DNA from: Paracoccaceae bacterium | Lineage (GTDB): Bacteria; Pseudomonadota; Alphaproteobacteria; Rhodobacterales; Rhodobacteraceae | Assembly (NCBI GenBank): GCA_024304985.1 | Contig: JAMWZC010000006.1 | Location: 124,001-188,000, forward strand | Length of the DNA stretch: 64,000 nt | Direction: 5' to 3' | In this document: positions 17,018 through 25,137 of the stretch, in pieces | Numbering within the stretch: position 1 is the first letter of the stretch | Layout: the number at the start of each line of letters is the position of its first letter | Position numbers and translations under genes: made by a program | Notes under the pieces: model-generated | What the model saw: only the letters and a program-made list of their open reading frames with translations | Told to the model about the DNA's origin: nothing | The model's database searches: none

Positions 17018-18001
17018 ATGACCCAGACCATGCGCGCCGTCGAGATTTCCGAACCCGGCGGACCCGAAGTGCTGCGCCCCTGCACCCGCCCGGTCCCGGA
17101 GCCCGGCCCCGGACAGGTCGTGCTGAAACTGGCCTATGCCGGGGTGAACCGGCCCGATGCCCTGCAACGCGCGGGTCTTTACGCGCCGCCGCCCACCGCC
17201 AGCGATCTGCCTGGACTTGAGGGCGCGGGCGAGGTCGTGGCTTTGGGGGCCGGTGTCAGCGACCTGTCGGTGGGCGATCAGGTCTGCGCCCTGCTGCCCG
17301 GCGGCGGTTATGCCGAATATGTGGCGACACCCGCCGCGCATTGCCTGCCTGTGCCGAAAGGGATGGACCTGAAACAGGCAGCCTGCCTGCCCGAGACGTT
17401 CTTCACCGTCTGGTCCAATGTGTTTCAAAGGGGCGGCCTGCGCGCCGGTGAGCGGTTTCTGATCCATGGCGGATCAAGCGGAATCGGCACCACGGCGATC
17501 CAGTTGGCCCGCGCGTTTGGCGCGCGTGTTTTCGTGACGGTCGGGTCCAACGACAAGGCCCGCGCCTGCGCCGATCTGGGGGCCGAGCGTGCCATCATCT
17601 ACCGTGAGGAAGACTTCGTCGAGGTGATGCGGGGCGAAGGTGGGGCGGACCTGATCCTTGATATGGTCGGCGGCCTTTATATTCCACGCAATTTCCGGGC
17701 GCTGGCCGATGATGGACGTCTGGTGCAGATCGCCTTTCTGCAAGGTGCCAAGGTCGAGGTGAATTTCAGTGATCTGATGCGTCGTCGCCTGACCATGACC
17801 GGCAGCACGCTGCGGCCGCAAAGCGACCTGGCCAAGGCCCGTATTGCAGATGATCTGCGCGCCGAAGTCTGGCCCCTGCTGACTGCGGGGCGCGTTGCCC
17901 CGGTGATGGACAGCGAGTTCGCGCTGGACGACGCCGCCGCCGCGCATGACCGGATGGAAAAAGGCGCGCATATCGGAAAGATCGTCCTCAAGGTCGCGTG
18001 A
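17018..18001 (+). CDS. NAD(P)H quinone oxidoreductase, PIG3 family
   Basis: A 327-residue zinc-independent medium-chain dehydrogenase/reductase. The GroES-like half carries AYAGVNRPDALQRAGLY. The nucleotide-binding half has HGGSSGIGTTAIQLARAFGA at about residues 149-168, the AxxGxxG-type loop for NADPH. The usual zinc-ligand cysteines are absent, as expected for quinone reductases. It lies between coq9 and a second quinone oxidoreductase in one transcriptional direction. The natural quinone substrate is not determined by sequence. Confidence 0.92.
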   Translation: MTQTMRAVEISEPGGPEVLRPCTRPVPEPGPGQVVLKLAYAGVNRPDALQRAGLYAPPPTASDLPGLEGAGEVVALGAGVSDLSVGDQVCALLPGGGYAEYVATPAAHCLPVPKGMDLKQAACLPETFFTVWSNVFQRGGLRAGERFLIHGGSSGIGTTAIQLARAFGARVFVTVGSNDKARACADLGAERAIIYREEDFVEVMRGEGGADLILDMVGGLYIPRNFRALADDGRLVQIAFLQGAKVEVNFSDLMRRRLTMTGSTLRPQSDLAKARIADDLRAEVWPLLTAGRVAPVMDSEFALDDAAAAHDRMEKGAHIGKIVLKVA

Positions 18002-18046
18002 CCTGACCGGACAGTGAAGACAAAGACCAAGGGAAGAGGAACCCAT

Positions 18047-19030
18047 ATGACGACCATGGCCAAGACAGTGGTGATCGAGGAATTCGGTGGCCCGGAAAAG
18101 ATGAAGCTGGTGGACCGCGAGGTCGGCGAGCCGGGGCCGGGGCAGGTGCGTATCCGCCACCATGCCTGTGGACTGAATTTCATCGACGTCTACCAGCGCA
18201 CGGGACTTTATCCGCTGCCGCTGCCCCATGCTTTGGGGATGGAAGCCGCCGGTGTAATCGAGGCAGTGGGAGAGGGTGTGACCCATCTCAAGGTCGGTGA
18301 CCGCGCGGCCTATACCTCACAGCCGCCAGGCAGTTATGCCGAGGCGCGGGTGATGCCTGCCGCACAAGTCTGCCCGCTGCCCGAGGGGATTTCCTTCGAG
18401 CAGGGCGCCGCCATGATGCTGAAAGGCATGACGGTGGAATACCTGTTCCACCGCACGGTTCCGTTGAAACGCGGTGATACTGTTCTGCTTCATGCGGCTG
18501 CGGGTGGGGTCGGGCTGATTGCCTGCCAATGGGCCCGTTCTGAGGGGATCACGCTGATCGGCACCGCGGGGACGGATGAAAAATGTCAACTGGCGCTGGA
18601 TCACGGTGCAAGTCATTGCCTGAATTACCGCGAGGGTGATTTTGCGACGAAAGTCCGCGAATTGACCGATGGAAAAGGTGTCGATGCGGTCATGGATGCT
18701 GTCGGAAAGGATACATTCGAGGGGTCGCTGAACAGTTTGCGCCCGCTGGGAATGATGATTTCCTTTGGCAACGCTTCGGGGAAAGTGCCGCCCTTTGATT
18801 TGGGTATCCTTGGTGCGAAGGGATCATTGAAACTGACGCGTCCGACGATTTTCACGCATATTTCCGATCACGCCACCTGTCAGGCGATGGCCGCGCATCT
18901 GTTCGAAAAAGTCCAGTCCGGCGATGTTGCGATCCGCATCGACCAGCATTTCCCGCTGGCCGAGGTCGCTGCCGCCCACAGAGCGCTGGAAGCGCGGGAA
19001 ACAACGGGCAGCACGATCCTGCAACCCTGA
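18047..19030 (+). CDS. Quinone oxidoreductase (QorA-like)
   Basis: A 327-residue zinc-free MDR-family NADPH:quinone oxidoreductase. The signature CGLNFIDVYQRTGLYPLPLPHALGMEAAG-type region lies in the first 60 residues, and the NADPH loop LHAAAGGVGLIACQWARSEG is near residue 147. ATG 18047 is chosen because GGGAAGAGGAACCC precedes it; an earlier frame start at 18014 has none. It is the last gene of the coq9 cluster, 45 nt after its paralogue, and is closed by a strong terminator at 19056-19081. Confidence 0.93.
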   Translation: MTTMAKTVVIEEFGGPEKMKLVDREVGEPGPGQVRIRHHACGLNFIDVYQRTGLYPLPLPHALGMEAAGVIEAVGEGVTHLKVGDRAAYTSQPPGSYAEARVMPAAQVCPLPEGISFEQGAAMMLKGMTVEYLFHRTVPLKRGDTVLLHAAAGGVGLIACQWARSEGITLIGTAGTDEKCQLALDHGASHCLNYREGDFATKVRELTDGKGVDAVMDAVGKDTFEGSLNSLRPLGMMISFGNASGKVPPFDLGILGAKGSLKLTRPTIFTHISDHATCQAMAAHLFEKVQSGDVAIRIDQHFPLAEVAAAHRALEARETTGSTILQP

Positions 19031-19055
19031 TCCCCGCCAATTGAAGTAACGGGAA

Positions 19056-19081
19056 GGGAGGCCGCCGGGCCTCCCTTTTTT
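19056..19081 (+). terminator. Terminator of the coq9-qor cluster
   Basis: GGGAGGCC (19056-19063) pairs with GGCCTCCC (19068-19075), followed by TTTTTT. Confidence 0.92.
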
Positions 19082-19367
19082 CATGAGCTACTCTGTGATT
19101 CGGTCAGGGTGAGCGCATGAAAGATCGCACTATGATTGCGCGATATGTCAGCAATTCATCCATAACGATCATGAATTCGGGAATAAGAATGGAAATTGAT
19201 GACGAATTAGCGATAACTTTTGGCAATTCTTTCGGTATTCGATAATTTCGTTTTGCCTTATCTAAACTGGCGAGTATGGTCCGGCCCATACAGAGTGCTG
19301 CCGAAGTGAGGCAGCATCGCTTTTGCGAAAACCCTGTTTTTTGGTGTAATGAATGGATCTATCCCTG
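19082..19367. other. AT-rich gap before the H-NS-like gene
   Basis: This is the only gene-free stretch over 300 nt (19031-19367). It is visibly richer in A+T than the rest of the window. It holds a dyad GTATGG-6-CCATAC (19274-19291) and a hairpin TGCTGCC/GGCAGCA (19296-19316) with TTTT close behind, which could end a short transcript. A possible 42-codon frame runs from 19117 to 19245 (+) after AGGGTGAGCGC, but I cannot support it as a gene. AT-rich DNA is the preferred target of H-NS-type proteins, so autoregulation of the next gene is plausible. Confidence 0.6.
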
Positions 19368-19688
19368 ATGGCACATATCGACCTCGAAGAAATGTCTCTG
19401 GCCGACCTGAAAGCTCTGCAGAAGAAAGTGGCGAAAGCCATTGAAGGATTTGAAGAGCGTCAGAAACTTCAAGCACTGGCCGCTCTGGAAGCGAAAGCCA
19501 AGGAAATGGGCTTTTCCCTTTCGGAATTGACCGGCGCGCCGCAGGGCAAAACAAAGCGCAAGCCCGCCGCCCCGAAATACCGTCATCCGGATGATGCCAG
19601 CATCACATGGACCGGCAAGGGCCGTCAGCCTGCATGGTTCAAGACCGCCGTGACTTCGGGCGTGTCGCCCGACGATCTGCTGGTCTGA
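19368..19688 (+). CDS. H-NS family nucleoid protein (HvrA-like)
   Basis: A small basic nucleoid-associated protein of about 106 residues. The N-terminal half is a helical coiled-coil oligomerisation region (MSLADLKALQKKVAKAIEGF). The C-terminal H-NS domain has YRHPDDASITWTGKGRQPAWF, with the DNA-minor-groove loop TGKGRQP. HvrA of Rhodobacter has the same plan. An in-frame ATG at 19353 would add five residues; neither start has a strong ribosome site. The upstream region is AT-rich, fitting self-binding. It probably acts as a global regulator. Confidence 0.9.
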   Translation: MAHIDLEEMSLADLKALQKKVAKAIEGFEERQKLQALAALEAKAKEMGFSLSELTGAPQGKTKRKPAAPKYRHPDDASITWTGKGRQPAWFKTAVTSGVSPDDLLV

Positions 19689-19694
19689 TGTGAC

Positions 19695-20351
19695 CTAGCG
19701 CAGCGGGTCGAACAACGCGTCCCGCAGCGTGCAGTCACGGACAACATCGCGCCCGCACGGCACCGGGTTCAGGTCTTTGGACAGGCACAGACGCGCCTCC
19801 TGAATCCGGCCTTCGCGGCAGGTGATGGTCAGCATGTCCGGCTCTAGACCGGGATTGTCGCGCAGAAACGCCTCTTCGATCAGGCTGGCAGGCAGGCGGA
19901 CGGGGCGTTCAAGCTGTCTGAACACGTCCGGCCGCGTGATGCTGTCATAGGCCCGTCGCGACAGATCGAAATAGGCCCGCGCCGACAGCCCGCTGCAGAC
20001 CCCATGCTTGCGCCACTGATGCCAAGCGAGGCCCGGCGTGCCCATGATATCGGCCATCGCTGCGGTCATGGCAGGGGTGGGCTGCGGCTCGGTCGTACGG
20101 CAAAAGCTGGGCCAGCCGCGATGATATTGCGGCCACAGGCCGTGCAGCATCCAGCCATGCCCGCTATCCGCGCGACATTGCGGAGAGCGGCGCGCGTCTC
20201 CCTCCAGCGCACACCAGTTGGGCGACCAACTCAGCGCCATGACGTAATAGTCGAACTCTCCGGGTCTTTCGCCGTCGGCGCGCAGGGGCGCGGATGTCAG
20301 GCTTGCGGGAATGATCAGTAGGGCAAGGATCAGGCGAAAGAGGACGGTCAT
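19695..20351 (-). CDS. Ribonuclease T2 family protein
   Basis: A secreted endoribonuclease of about 218 residues. The N-terminus MTVLFRLILALLIIPASLTSAPLRA is a signal peptide, so the enzyme is periplasmic or exported. The two catalytic boxes are present: HGLWPQ (CAS I) and WHQWRKHGVCSG (CAS II), supplying the catalytic histidines and the Lys. Several cysteines could form the disulfides usual in this fold. ATG 20351 follows CCGGAGAGCCG and starts the signal peptide directly. It converges with the H-NS-like gene and is divergent from trcR. It probably scavenges extracellular or periplasmic RNA. Confidence 0.93.
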   Translation of the reverse strand: MTVLFRLILALLIIPASLTSAPLRADGERPGEFDYYVMALSWSPNWCALEGDARRSPQCRADSGHGWMLHGLWPQYHRGWPSFCRTTEPQPTPAMTAAMADIMGTPGLAWHQWRKHGVCSGLSARAYFDLSRRAYDSITRPDVFRQLERPVRLPASLIEEAFLRDNPGLEPDMLTITCREGRIQEARLCLSKDLNPVPCGRDVVRDCTLRDALFDPLR

Positions 20352-20545
20352 CGGCTCTCCGGCGGCGGGGTGGGGCATCAGGGCTGGGGCCGCCCGATTC
20401 ATTCGGGCTTTTCTTGGCGCGGCTTCTCTACTATATAGCCGTCAAGTTCCCCGACAACGGTAACCCGCCCCGACCGGGGCAGCCTTTTCAGGCGGCGGGA
20501 AAGATTTGTCGCAAGGGGAGGTTTTCGGGTCAAGGAGATGATGAC

Positions 20546-21307
20546 ATGACCAAACCGATCATGGCCAGGGCAACCGCTGTCTGGCTGGTGGACAACACCA
20601 CGCTGTCCTTCAAGCAGATCGCCGACTTCACCGGCATGCACGAGCTTGAGGTTCAGGGCATTGCCGATGGTGATGTGGCCACGGGCGTCAAGGGGTTTGA
20701 TCCCATTGCCAACAATCAGCTGACCCAGGACGAGATCGACAAGGGGCAGGCCAATCCGCTGCACAAGCTGAAGCTCAAGTTCAACCCCGCCGCGGTGGGC
20801 GAGGAAACCCGTCGCGGCCCGCGCTACACCCCGCTCAGCAAGCGTCAGGACCGCCCTGCCGCGATCTACTGGCTGGTAAAGTTCCATCCCGAACTGACCG
20901 ACGGTCAGATCGGCAAGCTGGTGGGCACAACCAAGCCGACCATTCAGGCGATTCGTGAGCGGACCCACTGGAACATCGGGAACATCTCGCCGATCGACCC
21001 AGTGGCCCTGGGGCTGTGCAAGCAGTCCGAACTGGATGCCGCCGTGCAGAAAGCCGCCGCCAAGCGTGCCGCCGAGGGCGTGGTGATGAGCGATGACGAG
21101 CGTCGCAAGCTGGTCAGCACCGAGCAGTCGCTGGGCATGGATGACGCGCCCCGTCTGCCCACCGCCATCGAAGGGCTGGAAAGCTTTACCCTGCGCGAAG
21201 ACGACGAGGACGATAAGCCCGAGACGAAGTATGACGCGGACAGCTTCTTCAACCTGCCCGATTCCGACGATGACGAAGATGACGAGGATCAGGGCAGCCG
21301 CCGCTGA
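20546..21307 (+). CDS. trcR: Cell cycle transcriptional regulator TrcR (DUF1013)
   Basis: A 253-residue alphaproteobacterial protein of the DUF1013 family, named TrcR as a cell-cycle regulator. Two helix-turn-helix-like segments are visible: TLSFKQIADFTGMHELEVQGI (about 20-41) and ELTDGQIGKLVGTTKPTIQAI (about 118-138). The last 40 residues are Asp/Glu-rich. ATG 20546 follows CAAGGAGATGATGAC. It stands alone with its own terminator (21332-21359). The acidic tail may contact RNA polymerase or other proteins; that is inference. Target genes are not known from this sequence. Confidence 0.92.
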   Translation: MTKPIMARATAVWLVDNTTLSFKQIADFTGMHELEVQGIADGDVATGVKGFDPIANNQLTQDEIDKGQANPLHKLKLKFNPAAVGEETRRGPRYTPLSKRQDRPAAIYWLVKFHPELTDGQIGKLVGTTKPTIQAIRERTHWNIGNISPIDPVALGLCKQSELDAAVQKAAAKRAAEGVVMSDDERRKLVSTEQSLGMDDAPRLPTAIEGLESFTLREDDEDDKPETKYDADSFFNLPDSDDDEDDEDQGSRR

Positions 21308-21331
21308 TCCACCGACGTTAGCCGATCGTTC

Positions 21332-21359
21332 AAGCCCGGGCCTTCTGCCCGGGCTTTTT
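21332..21359 (+). terminator. Terminator of trcR
   Basis: AAGCCCGGGC (21332-21341) pairs with GCCCGGGCTT (21347-21356) and runs into a T-tract. Confidence 0.92.
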
Positions 21360-21439
21360 CATGCGGATGAGTGGGTTCCGGCTTGGCAGCAGACGCCGCC
21401 TTGGGCAGTCTGGGCCGAACATCTGAGCAGGAGGGCAGA

Positions 21440-22585
21440 ATGGTCATAGCCGTGATCGGCGCAGGGATGATCGGGGCCGCCGCCGCCCGCCATCTGACGC
21501 AAGACGGACATGAGGTTGTGCTGATCGGTCCGCCCGAACCGCAGGACAAATCCACGCATCACGGCGTCTTCGGCAGTCATTACGATGAAGGCAGGATCAC
21601 CCGTGCGCTGGACCCCTGGCCCTTCTGGAGCAGGGCCAGTCGCGCCAGTATCGCCCGCTATCGCCAGATCGAGGCTGACAGCGGCATCCGTTTTTTCCAT
21701 GAGACAGGCACGGTCATGGCCGGGGATGAGGATAGTCCCTATATCCGCCGCCTCTGTCAGGTACAGCAGGATCAGGCCCTGCCTTGCGACAGGCTGCAAG
21801 GCGACGAGTTGGCGCGACGCTTTCCCTTCTTCCAGTTCGATCCGGGCACGCTGGCACTGTTCGAGGGGCAAGGGGCGGGGCATATCAACCCGCGTGCGCT
21901 GGTCCGGGCCCAGATCAGGATCGCCGAACGGGCCGGGGCGCGACGTCTGCCCGATACCGTTCTGGGACTGGACGAGACAGCGACAGGCCTTCGTATCCGA
22001 ACCGATCAGGGTGATGTGCTGGCCAGTCAGGTGCTGGTGGCGGCGGGTGGCTTTGCCAACATGATCCTGCCCCAGCCTCTGCCGCTGGTTGTCTATGCGC
22101 GCACGGTTGTGCTGTTGGAGATTGACGCGGCAGAAACCGCGCGTCTTGCCGCGATGCCCTCGCTGATCTGGCTGGAACCGGATGGCAATGATCCATACCT
22201 GTTGCCGCCGATCCGCTATCCTGACGGCCGTACTTACCTCAAGATGGGGGGTGATGTGGTGGATGTGGTCTTGCGTGACACGCAAGATATTCAAGATTGG
22301 TTCCGCGGGGGCGGCAATGCCGCTGTGGGCCGGATGCTTGAGGCGCAGGTGAAGGCAAGGATGCCGGGACTTGTGGTGCAATCCGCGCATGTGCAGCCCT
22401 GCGTGACCACCTTCACCCCGCAGAACATCCCCGCGCTGGACCGGCTCAGCCCGCGCCTTTCCGTCGCTGTCGGGGGCTGTGGCCGGGGTGCCAAATGCAG
22501 TGACGAACTGGGTCGTCTGGGGGCCGAACTGGCGCTGGGGCGCAACCTGCCGGCCTGGGCGAAAGAGGCGGCGGTGCCCACGTGA
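21440..22585 (+). CDS. FAD-dependent oxidoreductase, monomeric sarcosine oxidase-like
   Basis: A 381-residue DAO-family flavoenzyme. The ADP-binding motif MVIAVIGAGMIGAAAARHL is at the N-terminus. HVQPCVTTFTPQNIPALD near residue 320 lines up, by my reading, with the segment of monomeric sarcosine oxidase and N-methyltryptophan oxidase whose Cys binds FAD covalently. Oxidation of an N-methylated amino acid, giving formaldehyde and hydrogen peroxide, is therefore likely. ATG 21440 follows GCAGGAGGGCAGA. It is single, with a long structured region between it and the ornithine decarboxylase gene. Confidence 0.85.
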   Translation: MVIAVIGAGMIGAAAARHLTQDGHEVVLIGPPEPQDKSTHHGVFGSHYDEGRITRALDPWPFWSRASRASIARYRQIEADSGIRFFHETGTVMAGDEDSPYIRRLCQVQQDQALPCDRLQGDELARRFPFFQFDPGTLALFEGQGAGHINPRALVRAQIRIAERAGARRLPDTVLGLDETATGLRIRTDQGDVLASQVLVAAGGFANMILPQPLPLVVYARTVVLLEIDAAETARLAAMPSLIWLEPDGNDPYLLPPIRYPDGRTYLKMGGDVVDVVLRDTQDIQDWFRGGGNAAVGRMLEAQVKARMPGLVVQSAHVQPCVTTFTPQNIPALDRLSPRLSVAVGGCGRGAKCSDELGRLGAELALGRNLPAWAKEAAVPT

Positions 22586-22811
22586 TGAACAGGCCCGCCG
22601 ACCCGCGACAGAGGCGCGTGAGGTATTTTTTCGAGGGGTTCCTGAAAACATCTTGCGCCAGAACGGAACTGGACTTAAGTGCGCGACCATAGACGCCAAC
22701 GCACGCGCCTCTGGCCGAGGGACCGAAAGCCCTCATGTGTTTACGTAGCGACGGTAACGTCTCCTTTTTGAACTGGTCGGGCCGATGGCCCGGGTCCTAT
22801 TGGAGATGACC
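22586..22811 (+). ncRNA. Structured 5' leader of ornithine decarboxylase (speF-type)
   Basis: The 226-nt gap before the ODC gene has features of a structured leader. A GACG-GTAA-CGTC hairpin with a GNRA-type loop lies at 22750-22761, followed by TCCTTTTT. A CGGGCC-GAT-GGCCCG hairpin (22778-22792) ends 9 nt before the GGAG ribosome site at 22802. Alphaproteobacterial ODC genes are known to carry a conserved speF leader RNA (Rfam speF). Identity is inferred from position and hairpins, not checked by covariance. Confidence 0.55.
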
Positions 22812-23984
22812 ATGAACGCCTACGTGAACCCCCATCTGGGTGGCGATGCCGTCCGCGCATCCCATCGCATCGAGTCCTATATCCGCCAGACATCCTTCGA
22901 CCGCCCCACGCTGGTTCTGGATACGCAGATCGTGGCGGATCAGTATCGCGCGCTCAAGGCCGGTCTGGGCCGGGCCGACATCCATTATGCCGTCAAGGCG
23001 AACCCGGCGCGGGGCATCCTGTCGACGCTCATCGCGGAAGGCTGCCATTTCGACGCAGCCTCGCGCGGCGAGATCGAACTCTGCCTGAGCCTTGGGGCCC
23101 GGCCCGAGACGATCTCGTTCGGCAATACCGTGAAACGCGCTGCGGACATCGCCTTTGCCCATGCCGCCGGGATCACCATCTTTGCCGCTGACGCAGAAGA
23201 AGAGCTGGAAAAACTGGCCCTGCACGCCCCTGGTGCGCAGGTCTATATCCGATTGCTCGTCGGCTCGACCGAGGCTGACTGGCCGCTTAGCCGCAAGTTC
23301 GGCTGCGCGCCGGAAATGGTCGTGCCGCTGATGACGCGCGCCACCGCATTGGGCTTGCGGCCTGTGGGTCTGTCCTTCCATGTCGGCAGCCAGACCCGTC
23401 GCGCCGAGATGTGGACAAGCACGCTGGATCATGTCGCCGCCGCATGGGCCACGGCCCGCGCGGCCGGGTTCGATCTGGACCTGCTGAACATCGGTGGCGG
23501 CTTTCCCGCCTTCTATGGCGAAGAGATCGAGGCGCCCTCCATCTATGCCGCCCGCGTGATGGAGATGGTCGAGGCGCGGTTCGACGGTGCCGCCCGCGTC
23601 ATGGCCGAACCCGGCCGTGGCATGGTGGCCGAAGCCGGGATGATCGCCGCCGAGGTGCTGCTGGTTTCGCGCAAGTCGGAGGATGACATCTGTCGTTGGG
23701 TTTACCTGGATATCGGCAAGTTCTCGGGTCTGGCCGAAACCATGGACGAGGCGATCCGCTATCAGTTCATCACTGACCGGAACCATGAGGAAACAGGCGC
23801 CTGCATTCTGGCCGGTCCGTCCTGCGACAGCGCCGACGTGCTTTACGAAAAGCGCCCGGTGCAGTTGCCGGTCGGTTTGCGCGCGGGGGATCGCTTCATC
23901 ATCCGCAACTGCGGGGCCTATACATCGACCTATTCCTCGGTTTGCTTCAACGGCTTTCCGCCGCTGGACGTGGTCGAGATCTGA
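22812..23984 (+). CDS. Ornithine decarboxylase-like type III PLP enzyme
   Basis: A 390-residue fold-III (alanine racemase-like barrel) decarboxylase making putrescine from ornithine, or cadaverine from lysine. The PLP lysine is in DIHYAVKANP (about residue 63). FHVGSQ and the Gly-rich phosphate loop NIGGGFPAFYGE follow. PSCDSADVLY has the catalytic Cys contributed across the dimer. CGAYTSTYSSVCFNGF is typical of eukaryote-like ODC. GGAG at 22802-22805 favours ATG 22812 over 22806. The structured leader suggests polyamine feedback. Preference for ornithine over lysine is not proven. Confidence 0.93.
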   Translation: MNAYVNPHLGGDAVRASHRIESYIRQTSFDRPTLVLDTQIVADQYRALKAGLGRADIHYAVKANPARGILSTLIAEGCHFDAASRGEIELCLSLGARPETISFGNTVKRAADIAFAHAAGITIFAADAEEELEKLALHAPGAQVYIRLLVGSTEADWPLSRKFGCAPEMVVPLMTRATALGLRPVGLSFHVGSQTRRAEMWTSTLDHVAAAWATARAAGFDLDLLNIGGGFPAFYGEEIEAPSIYAARVMEMVEARFDGAARVMAEPGRGMVAEAGMIAAEVLLVSRKSEDDICRWVYLDIGKFSGLAETMDEAIRYQFITDRNHEETGACILAGPSCDSADVLYEKRPVQLPVGLRAGDRFIIRNCGAYTSTYSSVCFNGFPPLDVVEI

Positions 23985-24019
23985 CAGCCTGCAGGCGCGC
24001 GCTGCAAGTCCGCGCGCCT

Positions 24020-24042
24020 GCTTCTTCTTGATGTAAATATCC
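24020..24042 (-). repeat. Dispersed 3'-flank element, copy 2
   Basis: On the minus strand: GGATATTT, ACAT, CAAGAAGAAGC, 42 nt past the recR stop in the direction of recR transcription. Confidence 0.7.
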
Positions 24043-24083
24043 ATTGCACAGCCTGTGCCACGCAGCGGGTCGCTTGGGTCGGG

Positions 24084-24677
24084 TCAAACCTTCCGCCGCG
24101 CGTTCAGGGCTGCCGTGATGGTGCCATCGTCCAGATAATCCAACTCGCCCCCGATCGGGACGCCCTGCGCCAAAGAGGTGAGCGCGACCCGGTCTTCAAG
24201 CTGATCGGCGATATAATGGGCGGTGGTCTGTCCATCCACGGTAGCGTTCAGGGCAAGGATGACTTCGGTCACGCCTTCGCTTTCGACCCGGTCGATCAGG
24301 CGCGGGATGCGCAGCTGTTCCGGGCCGATCTGATCCAGCGCCGAGAGTGTGCCGCCCAGAACATGATACCGTCCCTTGAACACACCAGAGCGTTCCAGCG
24401 CCCAAAGGTCGGCCACATCCTCGACCACGCAGATCATGCCATTCGCGCGCTTCTCCGAGGCGCAGATGTCGCAGATATCGCCCGTTCCGATATTGCCGCA
24501 GTTCAGACATTCGCGCGCACTGGCGGCCACCTTCTGCATCAGGTCGGCCAGCGGTGTCATCAACAGGCTGCGCTTGCGGATCATGTGGAGCACCGCCCGC
24601 CGTGCCGAGCGCGGGCCGAGGCCCGGCAGCCTTGCCATCATGTCGATCAGGGCATCGATCTCGCGCGTGGCGCTCAT
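24084..24677 (-). CDS. recR: Recombination mediator RecR
   Basis: A 197-residue DNA-repair protein that, with RecF/RecO, loads RecA on gapped DNA. The helix-hairpin-helix is at the N-terminus ([19 protein letters not shown]). A four-Cys zinc finger is at about residues 57-72 ([16 protein letters not shown]). The Toprim domain begins with [14 protein letters not shown], followed by the Walker-like C-terminus. It is the last gene of a dnaX-ybaB-recR string, the conserved bacterial order. Confidence 0.98.
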   Translation of the reverse strand: MSATREIDALIDMMARLPGLGPRSARRAVLHMIRKRSLLMTPLADLMQKVAASARECLNCGNIGTGDICDICASEKRANGMICVVEDVADLWALERSGVFKGRYHVLGGTLSALDQIGPEQLRIPRLIDRVESEGVTEVILALNATVDGQTTAHYIADQLEDRVALTSLAQGVPIGGELDYLDDGTITAALNARRKV

Positions 24678-24753
24678 GTGCGGTTGTCCGGTCCGGGGCT
24701 GGAGAGTGGAATGAGTGAGAGCAGAACGATGACAGGGCCGGGTTCTGAGCAGG

Positions 24754-25098
24754 TCAGAAGGGCAGCTTCATGTCCTTGGGCAGTCCCAGACCTTCGGTCA
24801 GTTTGCCCATCTCGGCCTGCGCTTTCTCGGACGCCTTGCCTTGCGCATCCTTGATCGCGGCAAGGATCAGGTCCTCGACGACTTCCTTTTCATCCGGGTT
24901 GAAGATCGACGGGTCGATGTCCAGCCCCTTCAATTCGCCCTTCACGGTGCAGGTGGCCTTGACCAGCCCCGCGCCGGATTCGCCGGTGACGGTCATCTGC
25001 TGCATCTCTTCCTGCAGTTGCGCCATCTTCTGCTGCATGTCCTGCGCGGCTTTCATCATCTTGGCCATGTCGCCAAGCCCGCCTAGTCCCTTGAGCAT
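24754..25098 (-). CDS. YbaB/EbfC nucleoid-associated protein
   Basis: A 114-residue DNA-binding protein of the YbaB/EbfC family. The N-terminal helix is Met/Gln-rich ([25 protein letters not shown]) and is followed by the three-strand sheet ([20 protein letters not shown]). It works as a tweezer-shaped dimer that coats DNA. It lies between dnaX and recR as in most bacteria, 39 nt after dnaX and 76 nt before recR. Length is normal. Confidence 0.96.
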   Translation of the reverse strand: MLKGLGGLGDMAKMMKAAQDMQQKMAQLQEEMQQMTVTGESGAGLVKATCTVKGELKGLDIDPSIFNPDEKEVVEDLILAAIKDAQGKASEKAQAEMGKLTEGLGLPKDMKLPF

Positions 25099-25137
25099 CG
25101 TGTCATTCCTTTTATGTGCGTTGTGGTTGCGGAGCGT

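Noticed and set aside
19104-19289. A 61-codon minus-strand frame in the AT-rich gap
   Set aside because: No ribosome site, no domain, and it competes with a promoter-like region and a plus-strand frame of equal weakness.
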